Shown one piece after another: positions 1-8,664 of a stretch of DNA of 53,165 bases; position 1 is the stretch's first letter; every line of letters begins with the position of its first letter. The DNA comes from Streptomyces sp. ADI96-02 (lineage in GTDB: Bacteria > Actinomycetota > Actinomycetes > Streptomycetales > Streptomycetaceae). The position numbers and the translations under genes were made by a program. The notes beneath the pieces were generated by a model that saw only the letters and a program-made list of their open reading frames with translations, was not told where the DNA came from and searched no databases. The DNA is taken from NCBI RefSeq assembly GCF_003846185.1, contig NZ_ML123034.1, positions 4,983,749-5,036,913 on the forward strand, given 5' to 3'.

Positions 1-1
1 C

Positions 2-868
2 CGCAAGGCCGTCGTCGGACAGCTTCACGAGGTCACCGACCTGCTCCAGGAGCCGCAGCCCGGCCCCACCGCCAAGCGCCTCTTCCGCTGCGCCGCCGAG
101 CTGGCCGAGCTGGCGGGCTGGATGAGCTACGACGTCGGCCTCCAGCCCACGGCCCAGAAGTACTTCGTCCTCGCGCTGCACGCCGCGAAGGAGGCCGGCG
201 ACAAGCCGCTCGGCAGCTACGTCCTGTCCAGCATGAGCCGCCAGATGATCCACCTCGGACGCCCCGACGACGCCCTGGAGCTGATCCACCTCGCCCAGTA
301 CGGCAGCCGCGACTGCGCCACCCCGCGCACCCAGGCCATGCTGTACGCGATGGAGGCCCGCGCCTACGCCAACATGGGCCAGCCCAGCAAGTGCAAGCGC
401 GCCGTCCGGATGGCCGAGGACACCTTCGAGGACGCCGGACTCGACGGCGAGCCCGAGCCCGACTGGATCCGGTTCTTCTCCGAGGCCGAGCTCAACGGCG
501 AGAACGCCCACTCCTACCGCGACCTCGCCTATGTCGCCGGCCGCAGCCCCACGTACGCCTCGCTCGCCGAGCCCGTCATGACCAAGGCCGTCGAGCTGTT
601 CGGCGAGGACGACGAGCACCAGCGCTCCTACGCGCTCAACCTGATCGGGATGGCGACCGTCCACCTCCTCCAGCGCGAACCGGAACAGTCCACCGTGCTG
701 GCCACCCGCGCCCTGAAGATCGCCAGGAAGGTCCGCTCCGAGCGGGTCAACACCCGGCTGCGCAAGACCGTCGACACCGCGGCCAGGGACTTCGGCGACG
801 TCGCCGACGTGGCCCGGCTCACCGAACTGCTCCACGAGCAGCTGCCGGAGACCGCCGAAGCGGTCTGA
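2..868 (+). CDS. nsdA: NsdA-like TPR regulator, C-terminal part
   Basis: The reading frame is open from the left edge, so the gene starts outside the window. About 288 C-terminal residues are seen. They are alpha-helical and rich in Ala and Leu, with TPR-like helix pairs, for example around YVLSSMSRQMIHLGRPDDAL and the helix near ALNLIGMATVHLLQREPEQS. The chain ends EQLPETAEAV. In Streptomyces, nsdA encodes a cytosolic TPR protein reported as a negative regulator of sporulation and antibiotic production, and it lies directly upstream of amtB as here. The call rests on this synteny plus the TPR character. The N-terminal helix-turn-helix region, if present, is not visible. A hairpin follows the stop codon. 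Confidence 0.75.
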   Translation, partial: RKAVVGQLHEVTDLLQEPQPGPTAKRLFRCAAELAELAGWMSYDVGLQPTAQKYFVLALHAAKEAGDKPLGSYVLSSMSRQMIHLGRPDDALELIHLAQYGSRDCATPRTQAMLYAMEARAYANMGQPSKCKRAVRMAEDTFEDAGLDGEPEPDWIRFFSEAELNGENAHSYRDLAYVAGRSPTYASLAEPVMTKAVELFGEDDEHQRSYALNLIGMATVHLLQREPEQSTVLATRALKIARKVRSERVNTRLRKTVDTAARDFGDVADVARLTELLHEQLPETAEAV

Positions 869-943
869 CCCGCACCACCGGCCACCGGCCGCGGCGCCCC
901 TTCCGAACAGCCCGACCCGGCTCCCCCATCGCCCGGTCGCACG

Positions 944-966
944 GAGGACCGCCGCGGCCGGTCCTC
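944..966. terminator. Hairpin after nsdA
   Basis: GAGGACCG and CGGTCCTC form a perfect 8-bp stem around a 7-base loop, 75 bases after the nsdA stop. There is no T-tract, which is common for Streptomyces terminators. Confidence 0.5.
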
Positions 967-1082
967 GTCCGCCCCGCCCTCCGGCGTTTCAACCGCTCCG
1001 TATGCGACGCGGGCCGCATGGTAGGCAGGGCACGGGGCGCGCCACCTCGGGTTCATCCGGACGTAACACGCGATCCCCCTTC

Positions 1083-1120
1083 GTCACCGCGGCGAAACAC
1101 CGTGCGGCATCCCTCGAAAC
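1083..1120 (+). promoter_or_regulatory. GlnR box upstream of amtB
   Basis: The sequence reads GTCAC-n6-GAAAC-n6-CGGCA-n6-GAAAC. This is the a1-b1/a2-b2 arrangement of the actinobacterial GlnR operator (GTnAC and GAAAC elements separated by 6 bases), with both b elements perfect and the second a element degenerate. It lies 107 bases before the amtB start. A possible -10 (GATAAC, 1144-1149) has only a poor -35 partner, as expected for an activator-dependent promoter. The rest of the nsdA-amtB gap (869-1226) holds only the nsdA hairpin and this promoter region. GlnR is known to activate amtB-glnK-glnD under nitrogen limitation in S. coelicolor. Confidence 0.8.
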
Positions 1121-1226
1121 GGCGTTCCGCCAATCTCGTGGCTGATAACCGGCCCCGCACCTTTTCCCCAGTGGTCCCGCAGCCTTCCCCCGCACGCCGC
1201 GGCCGCACGACGACGAGGAGACGCCG

Positions 1227-2597
1227 ATGCCCCCAGGCATCACGACGCTTGCCGCAGACGCCCCCCAGCTGTCCGCCGCCAACACCGGGTTCATGCTCAT
1301 CTGCTCGGCCCTGGTGATGCTCATGACTCCCGGCCTGGCCTTCTTCTACGGAGGCATGGTCCGCGTCAAGAGCACCCTCAACATGCTGATGATGAGCTTC
1401 ATCAGCCTCGGGATCGTCACGATCCTGTGGGTGCTCTTCGGATTCAGCCTGGCCTTCGGCACCGACGTCGGCTCGGTCATCGGCTGGAGCTCGGACTACG
1501 TCGGCCTCAGCGGCATCGGCGTCACCGAGCTCTGGGACGGCTACACCATCCCGGTGTACGTCTTCGCCGTCTTCCAGCTGATGTTCGCCGTGCTCACCCC
1601 GGCCCTGATCAGCGGCGCGCTCGCCGACCGCGTCAAGTTCACCGCGTGGTCCCTGTTCGTCGTCCTGTGGGTCACCGTCGTCTACTTCCCGGTCGCGCAC
1701 TGGGTCTGGGGCTCCGGCGGCTGGCTCTTCGAGATGGGCGTGATCGACTTCGCCGGCGGTACGGCCGTCCACATCAACGCCGGCGCCGCGGCCCTCGGCG
1801 TCATCCTCGTCATCGGCAAGCGCGTCGGCTTCAAGAAGGACCCGATGCGCCCGCACAGCCTCCCGCTCGTCATGCTCGGCGCGGCCCTCCTGTGGTTCGG
1901 CTGGTTCGGCTTCAACGCCGGATCCTGGCTCGGCAACGACGACGGCGTCGGCGCGGTCATGTTCCTCAACACCCAGGTCGCCGCCGCCGCGGCCGTCCTC
2001 GGCTGGCTCATCTACGAGAAGCTGCGCCACGGCTCCTTCACCACCCTCGGCGCCGCCTCCGGCGCGGTCGCCGGCCTCGTCGCCATCACCCCGGCGGGCG
2101 GCTCGGTCAGCCCGCTCGGCGCCATCGCGATCGGCGCCGTCGCCGGCGTCCTGTGCGCCATGGCGGTCGGTCTGAAGTACCGCTTCGGCTTCGACGACTC
2201 CCTGGACGTCGTCGGCGTCCACCTCGTCGGCGGCATCCTCGGCTCGCTCCTGGTCGGCTTCTTCGCCACCGGCGGCGTCCAGTCCGACGCCAAGGGCCTC
2301 TTCTACGGCGGCGGCCTCGAACAGCTCGGCAAGCAGGCCGTCGGCGTCTTCGCGGTCCTCGCGTACTCTCTGGTCGTCTCCGCCCTCATCGCCCTCCTGC
2401 TGGACCGCACCATCGGGATGCGGGTCTCCGAGGACGACGAGGTCGCGGGCATCGACCAGGTGGAGCACGCCGAGACGGCGTACGACTTCAGCGGCGCCGG
2501 CGGCGGCACGGTCTCCCGCACCGCCGCCCCGGTCCAGGATCCGACGGCGGCACCGAAGGCGAAGGCAGCACCGAAGGCGAAGAAGGTGGACGCATGA
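1227..2597 (+). CDS. amtB: Ammonium transporter AmtB
   Basis: This is a 456-residue Amt/Rh family channel in the cytoplasmic membrane that imports ammonium. About eleven hydrophobic segments run from residue 15 to 390. Family landmarks are visible: FFYGGMVR near residue 35, the conserved Asp in VIDFAGGTAVHI, the first pore histidine in VHINAGAAAL, and the second in VGVHLVGGILG. The C-terminal cytosolic tail is unusually Ala/Lys/Pro-rich and ends in APKAKAAPKAKKVDA. ATG start with GAGGAG 7 bases upstream. The stop overlaps the glnK start (ATGA), so the two are probably translationally coupled. GlnK is expected to bind the cytoplasmic face and gate the channel. Confidence 0.97.
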   Translation: MPPGITTLAADAPQLSAANTGFMLICSALVMLMTPGLAFFYGGMVRVKSTLNMLMMSFISLGIVTILWVLFGFSLAFGTDVGSVIGWSSDYVGLSGIGVTELWDGYTIPVYVFAVFQLMFAVLTPALISGALADRVKFTAWSLFVVLWVTVVYFPVAHWVWGSGGWLFEMGVIDFAGGTAVHINAGAAALGVILVIGKRVGFKKDPMRPHSLPLVMLGAALLWFGWFGFNAGSWLGNDDGVGAVMFLNTQVAAAAAVLGWLIYEKLRHGSFTTLGAASGAVAGLVAITPAGGSVSPLGAIAIGAVAGVLCAMAVGLKYRFGFDDSLDVVGVHLVGGILGSLLVGFFATGGVQSDAKGLFYGGGLEQLGKQAVGVFAVLAYSLVVSALIALLLDRTIGMRVSEDDEVAGIDQVEHAETAYDFSGAGGGTVSRTAAPVQDPTAAPKAKAAPKAKKVDA

Positions 2598-2932
2598 AGC
2601 TCATCACCGCGGTCGTGAAGCCCCACCGGCTGGACGAGATCAAGGAGGCCCTCCAGGCGTTCGGCGTCCAGGGGCTCACCGTCACCGAGGCCAGCGGTTA
2701 CGGCCGCCAGCGCGGCCACACCGAGGTCTACCGGGGCGCGGAGTACACCGTCGACCTGGTACCGAAGATCCGCGTCGAGGTCCTCGTCGAGGACGACGAC
2801 GCCGAACAGCTCATCGAGGTACTCGTCAAGGCCGCCCGCACCGGCAAGATCGGCGACGGGAAGGTCTGGAGCGTCCCGGTCGAGACGGCCGTACGGGTGC
2901 GGACGGGCGAACGCGGCCCGGACGCGCTCTGA
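2594..2932 (+). CDS. glnK: PII signal protein GlnK
   Basis: A full-length PII trimer subunit of 112 residues. It starts MKLITAVVKPHRLDEIKEAL and carries the T-loop YRGAEYTVDLVPK with Tyr51, the residue adenylylated by GlnD in S. coelicolor. The B-loop TGKIGDGKVW binds ATP/ADP and 2-oxoglutarate. It overlaps amtB by 4 bases and is followed 44 bases later by glnD, giving the standard actinobacterial amtB-glnK-glnD nitrogen operon. Expected to report cellular nitrogen status and to interact with AmtB. Confidence 0.97.
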   Translation: MKLITAVVKPHRLDEIKEALQAFGVQGLTVTEASGYGRQRGHTEVYRGAEYTVDLVPKIRVEVLVEDDDAEQLIEVLVKAARTGKIGDGKVWSVPVETAVRVRTGERGPDAL

Positions 2933-2976
2933 CCGGCGGACCGAGGAACCGAGGGCACCGAACGGAAGGCGACCGG

Positions 2977-5436
2977 GTGACGACCGACGTGACCACCGAA
3001 ACCGAAGAACCCGGACCCAGCGGCTACGCGGCGGCCCGGCTGCGCCTCCTCCAGGGGACGGCGCGGTCCGGGCCGCCGCGCCGTGCGGCCCTCGCCCGCC
3101 TCACCGACGACTGGCTCACCGGCCTGTTCACCGCGGCGGCCGAACGGGCCCGGGTCCGCGGCGCCGCCCTCGTCGCCGTCGGCGGCTACGGCCGCGGCGA
3201 ACTCTCCCCGCGCAGCGACCTCGACCTGCTCCTCCTGCACGACGGCAGCGCCGGCGCGGCGGCCCTCGCCGCCCTCGCCGACGCCCTCTGGTACCCCGTC
3301 TGGGACCTGGGCCTGGCCCTCGACCACTCCGTACGCACCCCCGCGGAGGCCCGGCGGACGGCCGGCGAGGACCTCAAGGTCCAGCTCGGCCTGCTCGACG
3401 CCCGCCCCGTCGCGGGCGACCTCGGCCTCGTCGCCTCCCTGCGCACCGCGGTCCTCGCCGACTGGCGCAACCAGGCCGCGAAACGCCTGCCCGCCCTCGA
3501 CGAACTCTGCCGGGAGCGCGGCGAACGCGCGGGCGAGCTCCAGTTCCTCCTGGAACCCGACCTCAAGGAGGCCCGCGGCGGCCTCCGCGACGCCACCGCC
3601 CTGCGCGCCGTGGCCGCGTCCTGGGTCGCCGACGCACCCCGCGAAGGACTCGCCGAAGCCCGCCGCGTCCTGCTCGACACCCGCGACGCCCTCCACCTGA
3701 CCACCGGACGCGCCACCGACCGCCTCGCCCTCCAGGAACAGGACCAGGTCGCCGAAGCCCTCGGCCTGCTGGACGCCGACACCCTGCTGCGCCAGGTGTA
3801 CGAGGCCGCCCGCACCGTCTCGTACGCCACCGACGTCACCTGGCGCGAGGTCAACCGGGTGCTGCGCGCCCGCTCGGCCCGCCCCGGGCTCCGCGCCCTG
3901 CTCGGCCGAGGGCTCGGCGGCGCCAAGGCCGCACCCGAACGCACTCCGCTCGCCGACGGAGTGGTGGAGGCCGACGGCGAGGTCGTCCTCGCCCGCGCCG
4001 CCCGCCCCGAACGCGACCCGGTGCTCACCCTGCGCGCGGCGGCGGCCGCCGCCGAGGCCGCCCTCCCGCTCTCCCGCCACCTGGTGCGCCACCTCGCCGC
4101 CACCGCCCGGCCGCTGCCCGTCCCGTGGCCCCCCGAGGCGCGCGAGGAACTGGTCACCCTGCTCGGCGCGGGCGAGGCCGCCGTCGCCGTCTGGGAGGCG
4201 CTGGAAGCGGAAGGGATCGTCACCCGGCTGCTGCCCGACTGGGAACGCGTACGCTGCCGCCCGCAGCGCAACCCCGTCCACACCTGGACCGTCGACCGGC
4301 ACCTCGTGGAGACCGCCGTCCGCGCCTCCGCGCTCGCCCGCCGCGTCCACCGCCCCGACCTGCTGCTGGTCGCCGCCCTCCTGCACGACATCGGCAAGGG
4401 ATGGCCCGGCGACCACTCGGAGGCCGGCGAGGTGATCGCCCGGGACATGGCCGCCCGCATCGGCTTCGACCGGCACGACGTGGGCGTCATCGCCACCCTC
4501 GTACGCCACCACCTCCTGCTCGTGGAGACCGCCACCCGGCGCGACCTCGACGATCCCGCCACCGTCCGGTCCGTCGCCGACGCCGTGACCAGCACCTCCA
4601 CCCTGGAACTGCTGCACGCCCTCACCGAGGCCGACGCGCTCGCCACCGGACCGGCCGCCTGGAGCGCCTGGCGCGCCTCGCTCGTCGCCGACCTCGTCCG
4701 ACGCGTCGCCGCCGTCCTCGACGGCGAGGCCCCCGAGGAACCGGAGCGGGCCGCGCCCGGCGCCGAGCACGAACGCCTCGCCGTCGAGGCCCTGCGCACC
4801 GGCGGACCGGTCCTCGCCCTGCACACCCGGCCCGCGCCGCCGGCCGAGGACGGCGCGCCGGAACCCGTCGGCGTCGAACTCCTCATCGCCCTGCCCGACC
4901 GCCCCGGCGTCCTGCCCGCGGCGGCCGGCGTGCTCGCACTGCACCGCCTCACCGTCCGCTCCGCCGACCTGCGCGCCGTGGAACTGCCCGACGAGGTCGG
5001 CGAACCGGCGGAGCTGCTGCTGCTGAGCTGGCGGGTCGCCGCCGAGTACGGATCCCTTCCGCAGGCCGCCCGGCTCCGCGCCGACCTCGTCCGCGCCCTG
5101 GACGGATCCCTCGACATCCGGGCCCGCCTCGCCGAACGGGAGGCCGCCTACCCGCGCCGGCGCGGCGTGAAGGCCCCACCGCCCCGGGTCACCGTCGCGG
5201 CGGCGGGATCGCGCCGGGCCACGGTCATCGAGGTGCGCGCCCAGGACGCCCCGGGACTGCTGCACCGCATCGGCCGGGCCCTGGAGCAGAGCGGCGCACA
5301 GGTGCGCAGCGCCCATGTGTCGACCCTCGGGGCCAACGCGGTGGACGCCTTCTACGTCACCGGCGCCGACGGCGAACCGCTGCCCGGGGCGCGGGCGGCC
5401 GAGCTCGCCCGGGAGGTCGAGAAGGCCCTGGGCTGA
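2977..5436 (+). CDS. glnD: PII nucleotidyltransferase/HD-domain protein GlnD
   Basis: A protein of 819 residues. The N-terminal nucleotidyltransferase domain carries GGYGRGELSPRSDLDLLL at residues 69-86, with Asp81 and Asp83 as metal ligands. The middle HD phosphohydrolase domain carries LLHDIGKGWPGDHSE. Two ACT domains follow at the C-terminus: the first begins VELLIALPDRPGVLPA, the second VIEVRAQDAPGLLHRIG. In Streptomyces this enzyme adenylylates GlnK at Tyr51 rather than uridylylating it. GTG start. The length is a little shorter than the enterobacterial ~890. It is the last gene of the amtB operon, with a GC-rich hairpin after the stop. Confidence 0.94.
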   Translation: MTTDVTTETEEPGPSGYAAARLRLLQGTARSGPPRRAALARLTDDWLTGLFTAAAERARVRGAALVAVGGYGRGELSPRSDLDLLLLHDGSAGAAALAALADALWYPVWDLGLALDHSVRTPAEARRTAGEDLKVQLGLLDARPVAGDLGLVASLRTAVLADWRNQAAKRLPALDELCRERGERAGELQFLLEPDLKEARGGLRDATALRAVAASWVADAPREGLAEARRVLLDTRDALHLTTGRATDRLALQEQDQVAEALGLLDADTLLRQVYEAARTVSYATDVTWREVNRVLRARSARPGLRALLGRGLGGAKAAPERTPLADGVVEADGEVVLARAARPERDPVLTLRAAAAAAEAALPLSRHLVRHLAATARPLPVPWPPEAREELVTLLGAGEAAVAVWEALEAEGIVTRLLPDWERVRCRPQRNPVHTWTVDRHLVETAVRASALARRVHRPDLLLVAALLHDIGKGWPGDHSEAGEVIARDMAARIGFDRHDVGVIATLVRHHLLLVETATRRDLDDPATVRSVADAVTSTSTLELLHALTEADALATGPAAWSAWRASLVADLVRRVAAVLDGEAPEEPERAAPGAEHERLAVEALRTGGPVLALHTRPAPPAEDGAPEPVGVELLIALPDRPGVLPAAAGVLALHRLTVRSADLRAVELPDEVGEPAELLLLSWRVAAEYGSLPQAARLRADLVRALDGSLDIRARLAEREAAYPRRRGVKAPPPRVTVAAAGSRRATVIEVRAQDAPGLLHRIGRALEQSGAQVRSAHVSTLGANAVDAFYVTGADGEPLPGARAAELAREVEKALG

Positions 5437-5448
5437 GGTGGGCGGAAC

Positions 5449-5473
5449 GGCCGCCGGGCCCCCCGGGGCGGCC
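5449..5473. terminator. Hairpin after glnD
   Basis: GGCCGCC and GGCGGCC form a 7-bp stem 12 bases after the glnD stop, with a further GC-rich inner loop. A second small inverted repeat (GGGCT-CCG-AGCCC) follows. Both lie before the ffh leader, where TACCCT at 5512-5517 is a possible -10. Confidence 0.45.
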
Positions 5474-5567
5474 GGATCCGGGCGAGGGCTCCGAGCCCGC
5501 CGGGGGGCGGATACCCTGGAGGGCGATTGACCTGCCCCGCCCCCGACCCTGAGGACCGACGAGCGCC

Positions 5568-7115
5568 GTGTTCGATACTCTCTCCGACCGCCTTAGCGCG
5601 ACTTTCAAGAACCTCAGGGGCAAGGGCCGCTTGTCCGAGGCGGACATCGACGCCACGGCACGCGAGATCCGTATCGCCCTGCTGGAAGCCGACGTCGCCC
5701 TGCCCGTGGTGCGGGCCTTCATCGCCAACGTGAAGGAGCGGGCGCGCGGCTCCGAGGTCTCCCAGGCGCTGAACCCCGCCCAGCAGGTCGTCAAGATCGT
5801 CAACGAGGAGCTCGTCTCCATCCTCGGCGGCGAGACCCGCCGGCTGCGGTTCGCCAAGACCCCGCCCACCGTGATCATGCTCGCCGGCCTCCAGGGCGCG
5901 GGCAAGACCACGCTGGCCGGAAAGCTCGGCCTCTGGCTCAAGGCACAGGGCCACTCCCCGCTGCTCGTCGCCTGCGACCTCCAGCGCCCCAACGCCGTCA
6001 ACCAGCTCAGCGTCGTCGCCGAGCGCGCCGGCGTCGCCGTGTACGCCCCCGAGCCGGGCAACGGCGTCGGAGACCCGGTCCGGGTCGCCCAGGACTCGAT
6101 CGAGTTCGCCAGGGCCAAGGTCCACGACATCGTGATCGTCGACACCGCCGGCCGCCTCGGCATCGACCAGGAGCTGATGCGCCAGGCCGCGGACATCCGC
6201 GACGCCGTCAGCCCGGACGAGATCCTCTTCGTCGTCGACGCGATGATCGGTCAGGACGCGGTCAACACCGCCGAGGCGTTCCGCGACGGCGTGGGCTTCG
6301 ACGGCGTCGTCCTGTCCAAGCTCGACGGCGACGCCCGCGGTGGTGCGGCCTTGTCGATCGCCCATGTCACGGGCAAGCAGATCATGTTCGCGTCGAACGG
6401 CGAGAAGCTGGAGGACTTCGACGCCTTCCACCCGGACCGGATGGCCTCCCGCATCCTCGACATGGGCGACCTGCTCACCCTGATCGAGCAGGCGGAGAAG
6501 ACCTTCAGCCAGGAAGAGGCCGCCAAAATGGCCTCCAAGCTGGCGTCCAGCAAGGGCAAGGACTTCACGCTCGACGACTTCCTGGCCCAGATGGAACAGG
6601 TCCGCAAGATGGGCTCCATCTCCAAGCTGCTCGGGATGCTGCCCGGCATGGGGCAGATCAAGGACCAGATCAACAACATCGACGAGCGGGACATCGACCG
6701 CACCGCCGCGATCATCAAGTCGATGACGCCCAAGGAGCGCGCCGAGCCGACGATCATCAACGGCTCGCGCCGCGCCCGTATCGCCAAGGGCTCCGGCGTC
6801 GAGGTCTCCGCGGTGAAGAGCCTGGTGGAGCGGTTCTTCGAGGCCCGCAAGATGATGTCGAAGATGGCCCAGGGCGGCGGCATGCCCGGGATGCCGGGGA
6901 TGCCCGGCATGGGTGGCGGCCCCGGCCGTCAGAAGAAGCAGGTCAAGCAGGCCAAGGGCAAGCGCAAGAGCGGCAACCCGATGAAGCGGAAGGCCGACGA
7001 GCAGGCCGCCGCGGCCCGCCGCGAGCAGGCCGCGCAGGGCGGGGCGCTCGGGCTGCCGGCCCAGGAGGACAAGAACTTCGAACTGCCGGACGAGTTCAGG
7101 AAGTTCATGGGCTGA
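5568..7115 (+). CDS. ffh: Signal recognition particle protein Ffh (SRP54)
   Basis: A GTPase of 515 residues that binds signal sequences and 4.5S RNA and delivers ribosomes to FtsY at the membrane. The N domain spans residues 1-90. The G domain has GLQGAGKTT at 107-115, DTAGRLGID and SKLDGDARGG. The M domain from about 330 is Met-rich, with RRARIAKGSG (the RNA-binding helix region) and a GMPGMPGMPGMGGG stretch. The C-terminal tail is basic (KKQVKQAKGKRKSG) and longer than in E. coli, as usual for actinobacteria. GTG start. It has its own leader of 131 bases after glnD. Confidence 0.97.
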   Translation: MFDTLSDRLSATFKNLRGKGRLSEADIDATAREIRIALLEADVALPVVRAFIANVKERARGSEVSQALNPAQQVVKIVNEELVSILGGETRRLRFAKTPPTVIMLAGLQGAGKTTLAGKLGLWLKAQGHSPLLVACDLQRPNAVNQLSVVAERAGVAVYAPEPGNGVGDPVRVAQDSIEFARAKVHDIVIVDTAGRLGIDQELMRQAADIRDAVSPDEILFVVDAMIGQDAVNTAEAFRDGVGFDGVVLSKLDGDARGGAALSIAHVTGKQIMFASNGEKLEDFDAFHPDRMASRILDMGDLLTLIEQAEKTFSQEEAAKMASKLASSKGKDFTLDDFLAQMEQVRKMGSISKLLGMLPGMGQIKDQINNIDERDIDRTAAIIKSMTPKERAEPTIINGSRRARIAKGSGVEVSAVKSLVERFFEARKMMSKMAQGGGMPGMPGMPGMGGGPGRQKKQVKQAKGKRKSGNPMKRKADEQAAAARREQAAQGGALGLPAQEDKNFELPDEFRKFMG

Positions 7116-7150
7116 TCCACGTCCATGTGTTGACGGGCGCGGAACGGCGG

Positions 7151-7175
7151 CTCACCGGCCGGGGCGGCCGGTGAG
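7151..7175. terminator. Bidirectional terminator between ffh and the methyltransferase gene
   Basis: CTCACCGGCC and GGCCGGTGAG form a perfect 10-bp stem with a GGGGC loop. It is placed between the stops of two convergent genes and so can serve both. Confidence 0.75.
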
Positions 7176-7187
7176 TCGGAGCGCGGA

Positions 7188-8135
7188 TCAGGCCGTGCAG
7201 ACGAGGTAGCGGAAGACGTTCGGCATCCACACCGTGCCGTCCCGGCGCCGGTACGGGTGCAGCGCCTCGGCCACCTCCTTCTCCACCTGGCAGCGGTCGG
7301 TGGCGTGCACCGCCGCGTCGAACAGCCCGGTGGACAGCAGCCCGCGCACCGCGCTGCCGGTGTCCGCGTAGCCGAACGGGCAGGAGACCCGCCCCGAACC
7401 GTCCGGCTTCAGGCCGGCCCGCGCCGCCACGTCCTCCAGCTCGTCCCGGAGAACGGGCCGCCGTCCGCCTGCCCCCGGCTCCCGTGCCGCTTCCGCCAGC
7501 CGGTTCGCCACGCCCAGCACCTCCGACGTGGCGCACCGCTCCGGCGGCCCCCAGCCGGTCAGCACCACCGCGGCGCCCCGGCGGGACACCGCGACGGCCG
7601 ACTCCAGCGCGGGCGCCAGCCCCGCGGAGTCGCCGGCCGCGCACCCGATCGGCTCGAACGCGGTCACCAGGTCGTACGCCGCGCCGTCCGCCGCGCCCGG
7701 CAGGCCGCCGTCGAGCAGACGGGCGCGGCTGCGGGCCGGGTGCGCCCGTCTGCCGTCCCGGCCCGCGCCGTCCCGGCCCGCCTCGGGCAGCAGCCGCGCA
7801 CGGGCCAGCGCCAGGCGCTCCCGGTCGGTGTCCACGCCTGTGACGTGTGCCCCCCGCGCCGCCGCGACGAGCATCGCGAGACCCGAGCCGCAGCCGAGCG
7901 AGAGCACCCGGGTGGCGGCCCCGACCTCCAGCCGGTCGTACACCGCCTCGTACAGCGGCGCCAGCATGCGTTCCTGGATCTCGGCCCAGTCGCGGGCGCG
8001 GACACCGGCCTCCGCCGGTGCGGACGGCTCCACGTCACGGTGGTTCCGGACGAGCGTCGGTGTCATGGAAGGGCCCCAATCCGCCAAGAGATCGATCCTG
8101 CTCCAGTGGTCGCCCCCGTGTGCGTCTGTCCGCAC
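7188..8135 (-). CDS. Class I SAM-dependent methyltransferase, substrate unknown
   Basis: 315 residues from a GTG start. A Rossmann-type motif I (VLSLGCGSG, near residue 77) is followed by VTGVDTDRERL, which places the acidic ribose-binding residue. The remainder is weakly conserved and ends RYLVCTA. The substrate cannot be read from the sequence. The start is uncertain: an internal ATG at 8066 (MTPTLVRNHRD) removes 23 residues of unlike composition and is, as I remember it, the start used by relatives. Upstream of the GTG is only a short G-run. It converges on ffh and is monocistronic. Confidence 0.75.
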   Translation of the reverse strand: MRTDAHGGDHWSRIDLLADWGPSMTPTLVRNHRDVEPSAPAEAGVRARDWAEIQERMLAPLYEAVYDRLEVGAATRVLSLGCGSGLAMLVAAARGAHVTGVDTDRERLALARARLLPEAGRDGAGRDGRRAHPARSRARLLDGGLPGAADGAAYDLVTAFEPIGCAAGDSAGLAPALESAVAVSRRGAAVVLTGWGPPERCATSEVLGVANRLAEAAREPGAGGRRPVLRDELEDVAARAGLKPDGSGRVSCPFGYADTGSAVRGLLSTGLFDAAVHATDRCQVEKEVAEALHPYRRRDGTVWMPNVFRYLVCTA

Positions 8136-8664
8136 CCCCGTATGTCAGGGAACTGCGCTCGCGCCGTCCCGTCCAGGGGTTGTGGGGCAATGCTTGCGTG
8201 CTCCGGTCGTGCGCCCCGTCGGACCTCGGCCGCGGCGGGGGTGTTTCACGCCGTCGTGCGACCGGACGGCCTCGGGGCGGCCCGGACGGCCTCGGGGCGG
8301 CACTGCCCTCGGCCGACCGAACGGTCCCCGTACGCCGCCAGGCAGGGCCTCCGCGCACCACGTCCGCTTCTCGCCACCAGTCTGACCCGACACCGTCGGC
8401 CGGGCACGTCGAGCGGCCTGGCGGCGGTGGTCTCGCCGCCGAAGCCGGGCTCCTCGTCTCCCGGCGCGCCTCCGCCGGCCGCACGCGCCCCGCGTACCGG
8501 AAACCGGACACCGCACGCCGTCTTTGTGCGAGCTGTGCGTCTTCTCCGCAGTTCTGCGCACCCGCCCGCGTCCGGACGCATCAAGGGCAACTGACTGGTA
8601 CGTGCAAATTATTTGGGATGCCCCGGAATAGGAACACCGGAGCACTCGGGCTCGTTGTCACGAC
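8136..8664. other. 529-base intergenic region
   Basis: No convincing gene. Several overlapping open frames exist in all directions, as expected at this GC content, and none has a sensible product. The region contains the methyltransferase promoter side, an exact 20-base tandem duplication, and an unusually AT-rich patch (about 8604-8632, including AAATTATTT and GGAATAGGAAC) just before the SprT-like gene that probably belongs to its promoter. Confidence 0.6.
8262..8301. repeat. Two perfect copies of a 20-base tandem repeat
   Basis: The unit CCGGACGGCCTCGGGGCGGC occurs twice, head to tail, without mismatch, in non-coding DNA. It resembles a simple replication-slippage duplication. Confidence 0.9.

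Noticed and set aside
1053..2468. 471-residue minus-strand open frame opposite amtB
   Set aside because: Asp/Gly/Ala-only composition typical of antisense frames in high-GC genes; amtB on the other strand is certain.
2728..5316. 862-residue minus-strand open frame opposite glnD
   Set aside because: A shadow of glnD codon bias; no domain or sensible start.
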